From: Hyaloscypha bicolor E
Taxonomy: Eukaryota > Ascomycota > Leotiomycetes > Helotiales > Hyaloscyphaceae
DNA: 64,000 nucleotides
NCBI RefSeq assembly: GCF_002865645.1
Contig: NW_020194684.1
Coordinates: forward strand, 2,247,241-2,311,240
Reading direction: 5' to 3'
Each line of letters opens with the position of its first letter. Positions within the stretch are counted from its first letter, which is position 1. Below are positions 34,199 through 46,565 of this stretch, piece after piece. The position numbers and the translations under genes were made by a program. The notes beneath the pieces were generated by a model that worked only from the letters and a program-made list of their open reading frames with translations, was not told the DNA's origin and made no database searches.

Positions 34199-34930
34199 GT
34201 ACGCAAAGCTGTTCAGTGAGCGACGAGAGAACGTGGAATTGAATTCTGTAGTATGAGTAGTGGAGAGTAAAGTGTTAGTGATATCCCACCATTGTCCCCT
34301 CTTTGCCCTTTTTAGATTACGATGTGACCATGTTGCGTTGCCCAATTATGGTAGGTGGCTCGGAAGGTAGAAAAGCGGCCCAAAAAATTAATTCTCATGC
34401 TCAAGCTGTCTTTTAAGAGATCATTACTAACAAGGTCAGAGCGATGATTGAGAACCGTTGAAAACCTGAGGCGGCTGTTTCCGACCCCGGGGTCTTGATT
34501 TATGACGGGCCAAGGAAGCGCTTATGTGACGCGAATTTGAGACAAACTCAAGAGAAGAGGAGGCGGCGGAGTGTGGTCATAGCTGGCGTTGAAGTGGACG
34601 TGCTGTGGTTGTCTGTTGCCGTAACCGGGATATCTTCATTTTTGGTATGTACAACGTTGAAGAGGAATTTCTGGCATTTACCCGAGGTTCCAGTCAAGGG
34701 CGAAGGTGCTAGGAGATGCCGTTTGTGCTAATTGAGTTATTGCACGACGATGAGGGGCAAGGCAGCTTAGAATGAGTTGCGAAAATTACGCTTGTTTTAG
34801 CTTATGTGCCTCGTTCTGCTTAGCGGTCTTGGAAGTCAAGGCCTTTAGTGATATACGGTGAGACAAAGAAGGCCAAAAAAAATTGTTGTGCTTAAGCTGT
34901 CGAGGAAATAGTACCTACGATTTGAGTTTT
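34199..34930. other. Intergenic with diverged duplicated blocks
   Basis: No gene. A block near 34374-34415 (CGGCCCAAAAAATTAATTCT...CTCAAGCTGTC) resembles one near 34871-34905, and a block near 34596-34690 resembles 35440-35530, showing old tandem duplication that continues into the next feature. Confidence 0.45.
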
Positions 34931-35430
34931 GATTGCTAGGCCAGAGACGAAGCAGAAGGTCCAGGTCTCTTGACCTGAATTGAGAGTGTTGGATTCCTGG
35001 TCCTCAGAAATCTGCTAGTAGAGAGCTGTGAAGGTTAGTGAGAGAATTTAGGGAGAGAGAGGAGGGCTTACTTGATTTTCCACACGAAAGAGTTCTGTGG
35101 CTACGTAATTGTGGGCTAAGTCCTCAAGCGACTGCTCAGGAGAAGGTAATGGGTGTTGGTTCTATCGATCAGCTTCGGCCAAACGACTACAAAGGTGAGC
35201 AGAAGTTGAAGTTTTGAAAAGGGGAACGACTTACTTGTGAAGTAAGATGGGAGAGTATTAAGTCCAGCGGGTGCTCCGCTGGACAGCAATGTGAGAAGCT
35301 CACACGTAGTGAATGGTATGGTAATGTAATGATCGAGGGCTCGGCCTCTCGACTATGAAGGTGAGCAATCGCCGACATGGGTGAGGGAGAAATGACTTAC
35401 TTGCTAACGTCCTTTCGGACATGGCGATGC
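34931..35430 (-). pseudogene. Spliced unit with tandemly duplicated exons, probably decayed
   Basis: Three introns of 46-48 nt with perfect GTAAG donors and Y-rich ...TAG/CAG acceptors lie in a row on the minus strand: 35400-35353, 35234-35187 and 35071-35026. They bound exon A (35352-35235, 118 nt) and exon B (35186-35072, 115 nt). Both exons begin TCG...GGCCGA and end ...CAA, so one arose from the other by duplication. Exon A is open in one frame, but exon B has a TAG in the matching frame, and no start or full product can be joined. It may be a decayed gene or a spliced non-coding RNA. I recognise no domain. Confidence 0.4.
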
Positions 35431-35929
35431 GCTGAAGTAGGCGTGCCGTTTTTTGTCTGTTACCGTAACCCGTGCAACTTCTTTTTGGGGTATGTGCAAC
35501 CTCGAAGCTTGGAACTTAATTTAATTCCTTCCAGCACCTGCCGGAAGGTGTAGGGTACGCAGGCTTAACTCTTTAAGCCTCGTGGGTGTCGAAGTCGTTT
35601 CACCTGGAAGCGGGACTTTTTGATAGTCGGTAAGTAGAGTCTTGCGAAACGTTAGTAATGTGCAAATTAGATGATTTTAGCTAAGGAAAGACAGCTTAAG
35701 CCGGGGGTAGGACAAGAAATTTTCTTATTTAGTTCTATAAGAGGACCCTGTCTGGGGTAGGAGCTTTTGGGCGCAAAGACAATAAGGTTGGCACGTGACG
35801 CGAGTCAACCGAACGGGGGCCAACACTTGAGCAGATACATCCCAAGAGGTTCAGGAATCTTCCAACCCTCTTATTCCCTTGTCCACCAACTTTAGAAGTA
35901 ATAGCCTTAACGATAACTGCCCAAACCCC
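35431..35929. other. Intergenic, no supported gene
   Basis: Contains one diverged copy of the block also found near 34600. No convincing frame. Confidence 0.35.
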
Positions 35930-36131
35930 GCTTTCTACGCAAAGATATTGGGAAGTCCTCTTGCCACGCAGCCCGGCGTTGCAAACTCCTTCCCTTGGTG
36001 ATCGTACACAACGGATCATAATTCAGCTTGATCTGGAATAACCTTTGCAAGTTGTCTCCCCACACATGAGACCATGGACCCCCTGGAGAATTGTAGTTTG
36101 GGTAATTCGCGACAACTTCTGCCAACTCCAT
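35930..36131 (-). pseudogene. C-terminal relic of a BBE-type FAD oxidoreductase
   Basis: The minus-strand frame from 36131 reads NYPNYNSPGGPWSHVWGDNLQRL...KLNYDP, which resembles the C-terminal berberine-bridge-enzyme domain (Y-x-N-Y ... Y/W-G-x-N-x-x-R-L ... K-x-x-Y-D-P). The following HQGKEFATPGC-like block is present but in another frame, so a frameshift separates them. No FAD-binding domain is found upstream; a secreted-looking peptide starting at 36391 (MKLDTLFVYLFVTTSHVVA) might be a leftover signal sequence. These flavoproteins oxidise sugars or secondary metabolites. The fragment is too short for activity. Confidence 0.42.
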
Positions 36132-36399
36132 CTGCCGACCGTACGTATTTTGATTTAGGGCTTACGTGGTACTCTAATCTTACTACTGCGAGCAATTCCA
36201 TCGTCCTCAGCAGGCGACAATACGGGTGAGAGCTGCCCTGGCGAACCGTTGCAGGAAATCAACGAGTTACTCGAAAGGTTTTGGTGAAGCCATTGCAATC
36301 CTGGAGCAAGTTTTGCGCAAGTTCCCTTAAGCGTAGCGACTACGTGGGAAGTGGTGACAAAAAGATAAACAAACAGGGTATCGAGCTTCATCTTGATCA

Positions 36400-37345
36400 C
36401 AGGAAGATAGATCCTTCGACAAAGGACACACATAATGTAGAAAAAAAAGGAAGGTAAGAAAAAATGAAACAACTAAACCTATGTATGAAGAAAGATGGAA
36501 ATCGCCGCCGCTGCACCTCTCGCGGCATTTGAGACGGATTCCGGCGATCGTGAACAAAGGACCTTCTAAGTTTTGCTTCATATCTCATAATTGATTCTTT
36601 CAGCGACCCACGTGTAGACTGATAAGCACCAGTTGACAGGTCTCACGTAGGAGATTCATAGGCGTAGATATGCAGCAGGTTGGCACGAGGCTTTGTGTCG
36701 AAACTTATGTCGGAATTTGATCAAGAGGAAAACATGAAATAAAATGGCAGCAGATGGGAAACCCGAGATGGCTCGAAAGGAAAGAGATAAGCAAGGCAGA
36801 CTTAGATTGTTGTCCTACACGGATTGTTTTCTTGCAATTTTAAGGGGCACGTGGGGGAATTTAGGGGAGCTATCACTTGATGACTGTGGGGGGCACGAGA
36901 CGTTACACGACAGGGCCCAGGCGACCCGGGAAGCACTCCCGGTGGACGTCAAATGCGGAAGAAGGATGCACGTATTGAGCTTCGGTCACGAAACTTCCTT
37001 CTTTACAAACGGGCGACAATCTTGTTGGAAATGCTTTTTCTCCTCCAAAGCCGCAGCCTCTATCCTTTGGCCATTCAACTCCCGCTCTTAATTTTCTGCA
37101 CTGCAACGTATCACAGGGGAGCGTGTGGGATGAAAGTGCAGCCGCCAATTACTCCCACGTCAGGGCGTGGGGTCCTCGCCCGGCTTGAGCGAGGCATCTC
37201 AGCCACGGAAAGGCCATATGCCTAACGAGAGAATTCTCCAGAAATGGGACCATGATAACAAAGACCCATAGTCCGTTCAAATACTTATCAAGTGCCATGC
37301 ATCTCTTTGATACAATTTCCATTTATTCCAATCTGTATACTCTCA
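36400..37345. other. Intergenic / promoter of Clr5 gene
   Basis: Nothing recognisable; the frame at 36744-37091 is not protein-like. Presumably includes the Clr5 promoter. Confidence 0.35.
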
Positions 37346-38573
37346 ATGTCCGGTCAGTCTTCGGACTCCCACTCAACACTCGTCATGCATGAGAACTGGG
37401 AAGAGTTCAAAGACGTCATCAAGGAGCTGTATATCAATCAAAGCTACACCCTGGAGGCGCTGCGGGAGAAAATGAGAATTGAGCATGGCATCAATGCATC
37501 GTAAGAATTGAAGAAGTGGACTTATTTAGGAGGAAAAACTAATTGACTTCAGGCCCCGTACTTGGAAGTTAAAGCTTGACGAATGGAACATAAGGAAGAA
37601 CAGGCGGAGAAGAACATTTCGATCCCCGACAGGACATTCGGGAGGTGCGTCACCCAGATCGGGTTATGTTCCGTCAATCGCAAGCTCCTCACCCCGCAAC
37701 TCCGACTCCTCTATCAGCGGAGACGTCAGCATGTCGCGCGAATCGAGTCCCTTATCGACATTGATCACTTTACGAAATAATACTGACCCTCTGGATCCGT
37801 ATCGAAGGCAATTCCAAGTTGGACCAGTACCGTCGAGAACATCGAGCATGTCAAGCTGCAGTCACATTAGTAACGCAATGCACAACAGTGTCCCACACGT
37901 GCTTTTCAGCGTTCTCCACGAATATGGGCCTATAGTAAATTCATCCTTAATGTTCTTTGCCTCCCGAACGGACTCTCAGAACCTCTACCTACTAGCTAAG
38001 TACACGAATATGGTTCCTCGGGCAGTGGAGATCTTACTCCGAAACTGGAAAGCGGGTGGAGAATATATGCACTATGCCTTGCACTTCCTCAAAGACTCCT
38101 CCTATTGCCACACGTTGCTCTCGGTGAACTGGACCCGATGGACACATCGCGACGAAACTCTGTTCGACCTGATTGAGGTCTATGTTCCTGAGGAAGAACA
38201 GACGGCTTTAACTAAAGCCGTACTGAAGGCTGACATCAGGTTCCGTCACCCACTTGAGCGTTTGCATGCCGCATGGGCATCAACTTGGCGACTAGCCATT
38301 CAGAAGCAGGAATGGAAAGCAGCGAAAGACTACCTGCTTAAGTTTCGTGCCCTTGAAGTATACCATGCACTCTTAAACTGTGCGTTGGAAGTCGTGGCTG
38401 AGGAATTCTTGGGAAGAAATAAAGAGATATTGGAGAATTGGAAAGGGGATGAGGAACCATTCCCTGAGCAGGCAAGGCGGCAGTACATGGAGATCTTGAA
38501 GGACTGTCGTGACTTGCAGGTAAACGTCGATTTGGTGTTACGGCAGAGTATGCGTATTATGTGGGTAGCTTGA
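37346..38573 (+). CDS. Clr5-domain protein, intact
   Basis: Exons 37346-37500 and 37553-38573 with a 52-nt intron; 391 aa. The N-terminal Clr5 domain reads ENWEEFKDVIKELYINQSYTLEALREKM ... INAS-PRTWKLKLDEWNIRKN: the W-x(3)-K-x(2)-I-x(2)-LY pattern with the terminal W-x-x-RKN. The domain is shared with fission-yeast Clr5, a heterochromatin silencing factor, but most fungal members are uncharacterised. A Ser/Arg-rich linker follows, then a helical C-terminal region (EILLRNWKAGGEYMHYALHF, WRLAIQKQEWKAAKDYLLKF, EEFLGRNKEILENW) that aligns by eye with the broken paralogue at 14201-16266, including the intron position. Likely nuclear. No regulatory site identified. Confidence 0.85.
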
Positions 38574-38962
38574 AGGCGCTGAGAGATGGAGCATCACGAG
38601 ATCTGGTGGAGTTCAAAATCAGCAGGGTTTCATTTCATTTCGATCGCCTTTTCAAATCAAACCCTTACGCAATTCATCGATTCACAAAGCACAGACGCGT
38701 TCTCAGGATATGACCTCTTATGAGCAGAAGAGGCGATGACCATCCAGTTGTTTTACTCTCCAACCACCCTCATTCCATCCTATATTGCTCTCGTTCCCTT
38801 TGATCCCTCCCAATTCAGAAGTCGAAGCATCATCATCGCGTTTTGTGCAGTGAAAGAGAATTGAACTTCAAATAAATTGCGGTGGAGGGGAGAATGCCTC
38901 CCATTGTGGAAAGAAGATCTTGCGGAGGACGAGAAAAAGACTGGTGGCACTGCCAACATCCC
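38574..38962. other. Convergent 3' region
   Basis: Spacer between the Clr5 gene and the convergent FluG-type gene; no gene seen. Confidence 0.4.
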
Positions 38963-41577
38963 CTAATACCTCTCCATGATCCAATGTTTCCTGTCAGGAG
39001 CACGCATCCCATTCAACAAGTCGATCTCTGCTTTCTTGACCTTGATGTACCTCACCACAAGATCCTTGCCCATCAACTTGGTCAGCTCTCCATCCTCCTC
39101 CAAAGCTTGCAATGCTGACTCGAGATCCTTTGGCAGCATATCTTTGACCCCAAGGGTCTTCTTCTCGTCATCACTCAGCTGAGCTGGATCTTTCAGGCAA
39201 TCTCCCAATATCAGGTCTAGCTTATCCTTCACACCTTGTGTTCCGGCTGCAATGATAGCCGCCAAGGCGAAATAGACATTGGCAAGCCCATCAACCACTT
39301 TGATCTCAAAGTGCGAGTCTTCGATTTTGCGCAAGGCAGTTTCACGATTCTGCGTTCCCCATGCCACCCATCGTCCTCCAGCCCAGCAACTATCTGCCAT
39401 TCGGTCGTAGCTTGAGGGGGAGGAGTAGGTGAATGCAATGATGGCTTGAAGATGCTTCAATATCCCTGCATAGAACGATTCATAGACCCCTTTCTTGTCT
39501 CCATCTGGCGATGAGATTGAGATATGGATGTGGGATGCGGTGCCGGCCATATCGGAGAATGGCTTGGGGTATAAAGTTGCTCGCATTGAGTAGCCTGCAA
39601 CCACGGTGTTGACAATTTCTCTGGCATGGAGAAGAGCATCAGCGGCCTGTAGTGGCGGAAGAGGGGGCAGAACGAATTCGTATTGGCCAAGCGCTGCCTC
39701 TGGATGCCACTGTTCCAGATAAATGCCAGAGACAGCCAAGCTATCATAGATTTGATGGAGCATGTCAAGCATTTTGTTTCCGTGGAGGGCTCGATTCGAC
39801 GACCATGCATGGCCTCCAGAATTGGAGAGTGGTTGAAGAGCACCATCTTCGGAGCGGGACATGAACACAATCTCGATTTCAAAGCCCACCAGGAATTCGA
39901 GATTCTGAGATTCGGCCTCCACGAGGGTTCTACGAAGGAGAGATCTTGGGCACAGATCTGCAATGGAACCATCTGATTCGTGGAACTCGCCTTGCACGAA
40001 CGCATATCCTTCATATGGGCCGGGTCTGAGGGATGACAAGTCAGCTTGAAGTCTGTATTCGCCTATTGCGCTAGCTGCCGGAATGATGATGTCGTTTTGT
40101 AAGAGTCCAAGTGAAGCTTTTGTGATGCCAATTGAGAGGTGTGGACTGTTGTCGAGAATACTGAGGGCTTTCTTGACAGGGATGATACGAACTCGAGGCG
40201 TGGAGGTATAATCGAGGTATTGAAGACGAATAAACTTCGTGGAGGTGTACTCGTTTAAGAATGAAGTTAGTGCGTCCTCATCAGTTCTCGTAGCTGATCG
40301 AACTGGAAGAGGGATTGTTGAATTAACGAGAGGCTTGAAGGGGATATGGAGATTGTAAAGATCGTTGGACGTTTTGAAGAAAATGTCTTCGATTGCTCTT
40401 ACAGCCTGCGCAACTGTCAAAGTCTCACTTTGGACATAGTCGGTGAGCACCTGCAACATCAGCTCCGACTTTCAATCTGTCGGCAATAACTTACCACTTC
40501 CAAAGCTTCCCGAACTTGAACCACAGCAAGAAGATAAGTCTCCGGGAACCAATGTCCATCCGTACTCCACAGGATCTTTTCCGTTGGGCAAAGCTCCAGG
40601 ATCTCCCGCACTACCTTCTCCTGGCCCTCCCTACTGACGAATGGGAATACCTCTCCGATATCAGCGTAGACATTCTCATAGACGCTTGCAAGATAACCCG
40701 CTTCTTTGGTCCAGGGATAGCTTGCATGAAGAAGGACAATTGGAACCGTCGGATACCTCCTGATGAAGCCCTGAAGATGAGAGGGCGATGATCTGGTGAG
40801 CGTGATATCGTTATCTCCCAACCCGGTGTGAAATTGCAACGGCTTCTTGTGCTTGGGACTCAATGAGATGAGCTGCGCTGCCTTGTTTACCAAATAAGAA
40901 TTCAGCGGCATCCCATCAACTCTCTTGAACTCTGTAACCCCCGCATCCTGCAAACCAGCAATGTAATCCACAAACGAATCCCTCACTGCCGATGAGCTCA
41001 CCAACGGCAAGATATCTAGCCCTGTGCGATAACAGATGACAGATTTGAAGCCCACAACCTCAGGATCATCGATAGCCGTCTGGATAGCAATCTCAAAGGC
41101 GTCTCGCAAGGCCCCAAACACATCTTCGGGCTCAATATCAGGCTGCTTGAGCAAGGCATCGATGATCTCTTCCGCCAACTTCTCGATCCTCACGATACGC
41201 TTGCATTCACTTCGGACAAGCTTATCATGCCAGCTGTAGTCATAAACTTCGTCTCCTCCATCAAGGCCGTCGTCAACGAGGATGGTTTCGATGCCTTCCA
41301 AACAGCGTCTCTGCCACACGTGGTGAGGCTTGGCTTTTTCGATGTCGATGGCTTTCACGACGTCTTCCCAGGTCGGAGGACATCCTAGAACGTATGAGAG
41401 CTGGTTCACGGCACGGATGTGAGAGAGTGAAGAAGTTGTGGCTCGCATGGCATCGCCATGAGCTTCGGTGGTGATGGAGAGGAGAGGGTATTTGGACTGG
41501 GTTGCTGGGGTGAGGAGTGGGTGAGCATGATTGTCGATGATCGGGGTCGTGTGAATAGCTTTGATAAGGTCGTCCAT
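38963..41577 (-). CDS. fluG: FluG-type fusion: amidohydrolase plus glutamine synthetase-like
   Basis: Exon 1 (41577-40495) and exon 2 (40450-38963) with a 44-nt intron; 856 aa, close to Aspergillus nidulans FluG. The N-terminal half is an amidohydrolase/TIM-barrel domain starting PIIDNHAHPLL, with the metal-binding HxH at about residues 17-19, and containing QFHTGLGDNDI and WSTDGHWFPE. The C-terminal half (from ~residue 365) is a glutamine synthetase I-type domain: GFEIEIVFM, GQYEFVLPPLPP, TASHIHISI and the RETALRKI-like nucleotide region. FluG is needed in A. nidulans for the extracellular signal that starts asexual sporulation; here that role is inference from the unique domain order. ATG 41577 is chosen because in-frame codons before it lack ATG and similarity begins there. 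An additional upstream exon cannot be ruled out. Confidence 0.93.
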
Positions 41578-42975
41578 ATTGGCTAGCAAGAGGATGAGCC
41601 TGTTCCTTGAAGGTTTGGATGGCTTCCTTTGATGCCGATGAGCTCGTGATGGGCGTTTCTGATATCACGGCGATCCGGATCTGCGACGCGATGCGGGGAG
41701 GATGATGAGAGCGGAAGGCTGTCTACGGGAGGCAGGAGTCAAGAACAGCCAGGCCCTTATCTATGCCAGGTATTATCTGTCGTGGACTTGTAGATCATTG
41801 TACGGTGAGATGCTAGATCATTTGTTAGGTCTTATAAGGCAGTCGAGGAGGTTGGCGGGTTACGTCACGTGATATACTGTTCCACAGTTTACAAGGGCGT
41901 GTATGGACTCGCTTGTGCAGGAGGAGCTTCGAGAGGAATAAAGGGAGTGATTTGCTCCCTAGCAGAGTGGGATGATTGTACCAGATATCATTGAGAGAAA
42001 GACAAGTGCTTGCTGTCTATCTCGTTAGGTTTTACATAATTCTTGATATGAGCCAATGAGAGCAGGAATGCGACTCAAACAATAAGGGAGCCAAGCAGTG
42101 GAAGTCATAAGGTTGGGCTGCATACAAACTCCTGAAAACTTCCGAATGCCAAGCAAACTTTTGGAATTTGTATGATATAAAATCTCCAATGTTCTCTGCC
42201 GGATAGTTTATCAAACGACGCAATGTTACTAGAGCTCCAGCCCATTCAACTTGGGGAAGTGCAGCCAATGGCAGAGCTTCAATGCTCTGAGATGCATGGT
42301 TCTTACATTGAGGAGAGTGAATTTTGAAGCATTTAAGATCTCAGCATTTGCACCATTTAGACATTGAGTTTAGTGACAAAGTGGATTTGCTGAACGTTAA
42401 ATTTATCGACTGAGAAGAGGGTGGGTGACAAGACCTTGACTATTTCTCACACACTCCCTCATGACTAGTATAAGGATGTAGATGCATATGTCAGGAGCTG
42501 CATTATACATATAGATATATGAACGAGGGTTTAAAAGCATGTTTTCAATCAAAGAAGGCAGAAGAGTTAATTCGTGAAGGCTTTATCCGTCGATTATCCT
42601 GCATAGCCAGGTTCCTCCTCATTCCTAGCAAAATGTGGTTCTAAATTTATAAATTTCATGGAAAATTTATGATAATTTTTGAGCCGCTGTGAGTCAGGCT
42701 GTCCTCAAGTATATTTATACCCCTCATCATCCCCAAGTTCAAAATATTTCTTCCCACAACAACTTCGAGATTTCTCTACCTCAACAAGCTGTTTTGATCA
42801 GGACAACACTGCACTGCACTTGGCTAAGACAGACAATACTGTGTACACACTCTTCTCTGTTTTACACCAATCCTAATCGAAAAACAGCCCGTCCCAGCTC
42901 ACTCAAAGCTCAGCAAAGCATCAAACCACTCTACCTTACAATCAATCCATTCACCAAATATCAACATCAGCAACA
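41578..42975. other. Divergent intergenic region
   Basis: About 1.4 kb between the divergent FluG-type and 2EXR genes, AT-richer from 42,000 to 42,700. No gene; the last ~250 bases are a CA-rich leader of the 2EXR gene. Confidence 0.4.
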
Positions 42976-44517
42976 ATGACGTGGGCTGATATTGCTGCCG
43001 GCCGCAAGCCGGTAAGTATTCGCATCGATCACAGAGAAGTTGAACGATGTTGATAATTTTCTAGACCGGTGCCTCTGCCGCCTCCACCGGACGCTCTGCT
43101 CCTGTCGTTCCTGCTATCCCAGTCATCAGACAGGCCCCACGCCCAGATCCAGTCGCCAGTGTCACGGCTGGCGTTGCCTCGATGAGCGTCAACCAAACTG
43201 TGTCTACACCAAGGTAAATTCCTTAGATCGTGCTTGAATAGCTAAGCTGATTGATGCCCAGAGCCCCTGCCGTCGGATCAAAGGTCCCTGCGATTCAGAG
43301 CAATGCCAAGCAAGGCACAAACTGTCGTCATCGGGGAGGAAACAAGAATGGAATTAAGTCTGCAAAGAGAAAGGAAGTGTTAGTCAATCCACGTCCAACT
43401 GGGTATGGGACGTCCCACTGCAAAGCAACAATTTCAGTCCACTAACAGCAATAGTGTTCCTCTCGAGGAGTTCCACCTCTTCCCGAACGTGCCTCCCGAA
43501 ATTCGACTGAAGGTCTATCAGTATGCCATGAGCCAACAACGTCGATTGATCGAGCTCGAGTGGGGCCCGAACCTGAGCATTCCGACTGAGCTTGGGAACG
43601 GCTCTCACCACTGGGTCCGAGTTTGTCCACGCTCTCGTCAACCACCTGCACTTATGCACGTTTGTCACGAGTCTCGTGAAGAGGCTCAGAAGGTGTATCA
43701 GCTGCGCTGCTTTGATAGCCAGATAGCCCAACGCCTCCCAAATAACCCAGAGTTCCACGAACATTACATCTGGTACAATCCGAAGACCGATATCATATTT
43801 TTCGGCGAGGAGACATGCGTGTCCACATATATTTCGGTCTTCACCCCAGATATTGAGGATATTCCAGCTATTGCGATCGTCAATAGCAGTAAGGGAGAGT
43901 CATGCTGTGACCACGATGACTATACCTATGGCGTTGAGGGCGGAGTTGACACCTTGCAGGCACTCCATGGCTTCGACTCGAGTGAGACCGTCCATGACTT
44001 TCGCTACGGAGGTTGTCCGGGCCTGAGGGAGGTGTACATCGTTGTCAAGTCGAAGCTCTGGCCATATAAGCAGGGGGAGATCGATGCTTCCATGACCGTC
44101 CGTCCGGCAACTAACGATGGTCTAACGAAAGGCCAAGCTCGTTTCAAGGCGAGTCTTGAGCGAGATATTGCTCGAGTTGACGCGGAGATCACAATGCCAG
44201 GTGTTGGTGAAAGTGTTTGGATCGACGACAAGAAGCCGACGTTCAAGTTTGTCAGCTTTGTGAAGGTTCCTTGGGGACTTGATCCAGGAGAACCAGATGG
44301 AATGACCGTGTCGAGGAAGGATCTGGGGAAGCTTCGTCGCAGTGATTGGGCATTCATGAAGCGTACTCAGGCCAATACTAGATGCGAAATCTTCGTCCCC
44401 GATGAGGAGTATCCGGGAGAAGACCGGCGTGAGATTGGCTTTTGGGGAGTGCGAAAGAGCATCAATGCGGCGAAGAAGGCAATTGAAGAGAGATTGGTGG
44501 GTAAACTGATTCCTTAA
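42976..44517 (+). CDS. 2EXR-domain protein, intact copy
   Basis: Four exons (42976-43011, 43065-43213, 43262-43402, 43455-44517) with introns of 48-53 nt; 462 aa. The first exon encodes MTWADIAAGRKP, a W-A-x-I-A-A-G motif shared with two other loci here. After a basic, Pro/Ala/Ser-rich linker, exon 4 begins the 2EXR domain: PLEEFHLFPNVPPEIRLKVYQYAM, the F-x-x-F-P-x-x-P-x-E-I-R-x-K-x-(W/Y) signature. It continues with HVCHESREEAQKVYQL and IWYNPKTDIIFF, then WIDDKKPTFKFVSFVKV and REIGFWGVRKSI near the end. 2EXR proteins are numerous, mostly uncharacterised ascomycete proteins. No membrane segment. The third intron uses GTATGG and a CTAAC branch site and is chosen to keep frame. It is the likely parent of the two relics downstream. 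Confidence 0.85.
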
Positions 44518-45252
44518 CGACGACTCATACTAACACTCGGGCAGATTTTCCTGAATTCTGGAAATTAGACAACTTGACACGAAAGTGCGAATATTCCCTT
44601 TGGGGTAGCATTCCTGGGCCTTTTGAAGGATGGGGTTTTATTTGGATTGTTCCGCGTGGTTTTTCCTTGGCCATTTCGTTGCAGCTGATCCATAAGATGC
44701 CCTTTTTAGCAATGAACTTCTTCATGATAGCGAAGTTGCTCTTGAGCTTGATTCTTTCAGATGATTGGCTTCTCCCAATGTAGATTAGAACAATGCAGCC
44801 TCGTCATCAAGTCCTTTTAAAAGTTGTAACAATTGTCATGCTAATGAAAATGGTTTTGTGAAAAGCAGGAGATTGTTGTTTAAATCTAATGGGCGATGAG
44901 ATAAATGGATCATTGAATATACGAGACACACTTCCTGGAGGCTTTTTCTCAACGTTCTATGTCCTCTGTGAATAGAGGACTAAATTTAAGCGCGAAATTT
45001 TGTAAATAATTCTTCGACCTATTATAGGCCCGCCACTAAGCACGGCCAAGAGTACATTCTATTTGAGCATGCACTCAAGCTCGCAAGCTCCACCCTTCAA
45101 TACTTCCATCAACAGCTCCGGTGTTTTCGCCTCGTTGACTACGAGGTACTCATCTAGAGTGTATTGTTCTTTATCAAACACAGGCAATCAAGTCCTCCAT
45201 CAATCGACCCCCATCCCTTTACTTTCTCAGTCTTAACTAGTGCCTGAAAATA
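44518..45252. other. Intergenic, no supported gene
   Basis: Spacer between the intact and the decayed 2EXR copies. Nothing recognisable. Confidence 0.4.
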
Positions 45253-46565
45253 ATGGTGCCTGTTCTGAGCACCATGGGTGACAGTAGAAGTTGGCCCGAA
45301 GTGGCAGCCGGTGTACCCAGGGCAGTGCGAACATTCACTTTCGTCAACAGATATCAAGAAAGCTAACCATTAATAGATTTCTCCTTGCAGAGCGCTCCAC
45401 ATGTCATCGAGAATCCATCTGAAGCCACCTTTACTGATACGACTAATTTCGTTGTTCTGTATTTGACCGATCATATTTCCCAAGCCACTGCAGGAGTTTC
45501 TGCTGTGACAATTGGCGGAAGCACATACGGTGCCGAACTGTAAGTTCTCATGACAAGATATGGCAGAGAGTCTAAATGACTAACTGAGCAACAGCGCTCG
45601 CACTGTCAACCCAGAGATCAAACATCCAGAGGCTATGGACAAAAGCAATGGCAAGTTTAAAGGAGGAAACGTCGAATCCAAGAAGGTGAACATGGCGGCG
45701 GATACTGCTAAAGCCGAACAAAAGTAAAATCATCCTAGACATGCACACAATCCGGTTCTGATAATCTCAGTGGCCCACTCGAGAGCGTCCACCTCTCCCC
45801 AAAGCTTGCAAGTGAGATCCGGCGAAAGATCCGGACTTAAAGACGCGGAGAATAGAGAGTTCGGCCACATGGTCGCTGTAGAACGACACTGGTACCATGT
45901 CACCACACAGGCACGAAAACCTCCTGTTGCTTTCCGTACTTATCGAGAATCTCGCCGAGAGGCGTTATCATTCTACGAGGTCCGGAACTTTGACAACTTT
46001 ATCAGCGACGAGGCTACGCATCTAGTACCCTACATCCTTATTTAAATTTTTGAGCAGATATCCTGCGCTTGGAGGTCAACATGAGAATTTACCAACTCAT
46101 TTGCCTGTTCTCCGTCCAGTCCAAGACAATTCCGTGACTTGCAATTATTGAAAGCTATCGGTACGAGAAGAGCAATCAGAACCTGAACCACCCAGTTGCT
46201 GGTGGCGCAATGACGGTAATGGAAGAAATCCATGGCTTCGACCCCAGTGTCACTTCCATCGCTGAGCGGTATGGAGGCTGCGGAGGTCTCAAGAAGCTGT
46301 TCTTCAGGGTGGAATCTGTTCTCAGGCCTCATGATTTTCGCCACCAGCGTCCGGAATTCGGCATGCGAGCAGCAACAACCAACGATGGTTTGATCCCAAG
46401 CCAAGTTGCCTTCAAGCGGAACGTAAAGTATGAGATGGGTCTTGTCGAATCGGGAATGGGCTCCCAAGGCGTTGGGCCAGATATTTGGATTGGAGATGAG
46501 AAGTCGGTATTCAAGTTCGTCAGTTTTGCACCTACGATTATCGCCATTGGTTCCCGTACGGAGAT
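45253..46565 (+). pseudogene. Decayed 2EXR paralogue, 3' end cut by a MITE
   Basis: The 5' part still looks spliced: ATG 45253 leads to SRSWPEVAAG, matching TWADIAAG of the intact copy. An exon from about 45393 (SAPHVIENPSEATFTD) ends at a GTAAGT donor near 45541, and the next runs from about 45596 to 45724. The 2EXR start follows as PLESVHLSPKLASEIRRKI near 45775, where the EF-x-LFP-x-P of the intact copy has become ES-x-LSP-x-L, and then hits TAA. A frame change leads to EFGHMVAVERHW...FRTYRESRREALSFYEV, which parallels HVCHESREEAQKVYQL. A gap or unrelated piece follows, then IHGFDPSVTSIAERYGGCGGLKK...WIGDEKSVFKFVSF from 46210. Homology stops at 46565, exactly where a MITE begins. Clearly a duplicated, inactivated copy. 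Confidence 0.82.
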
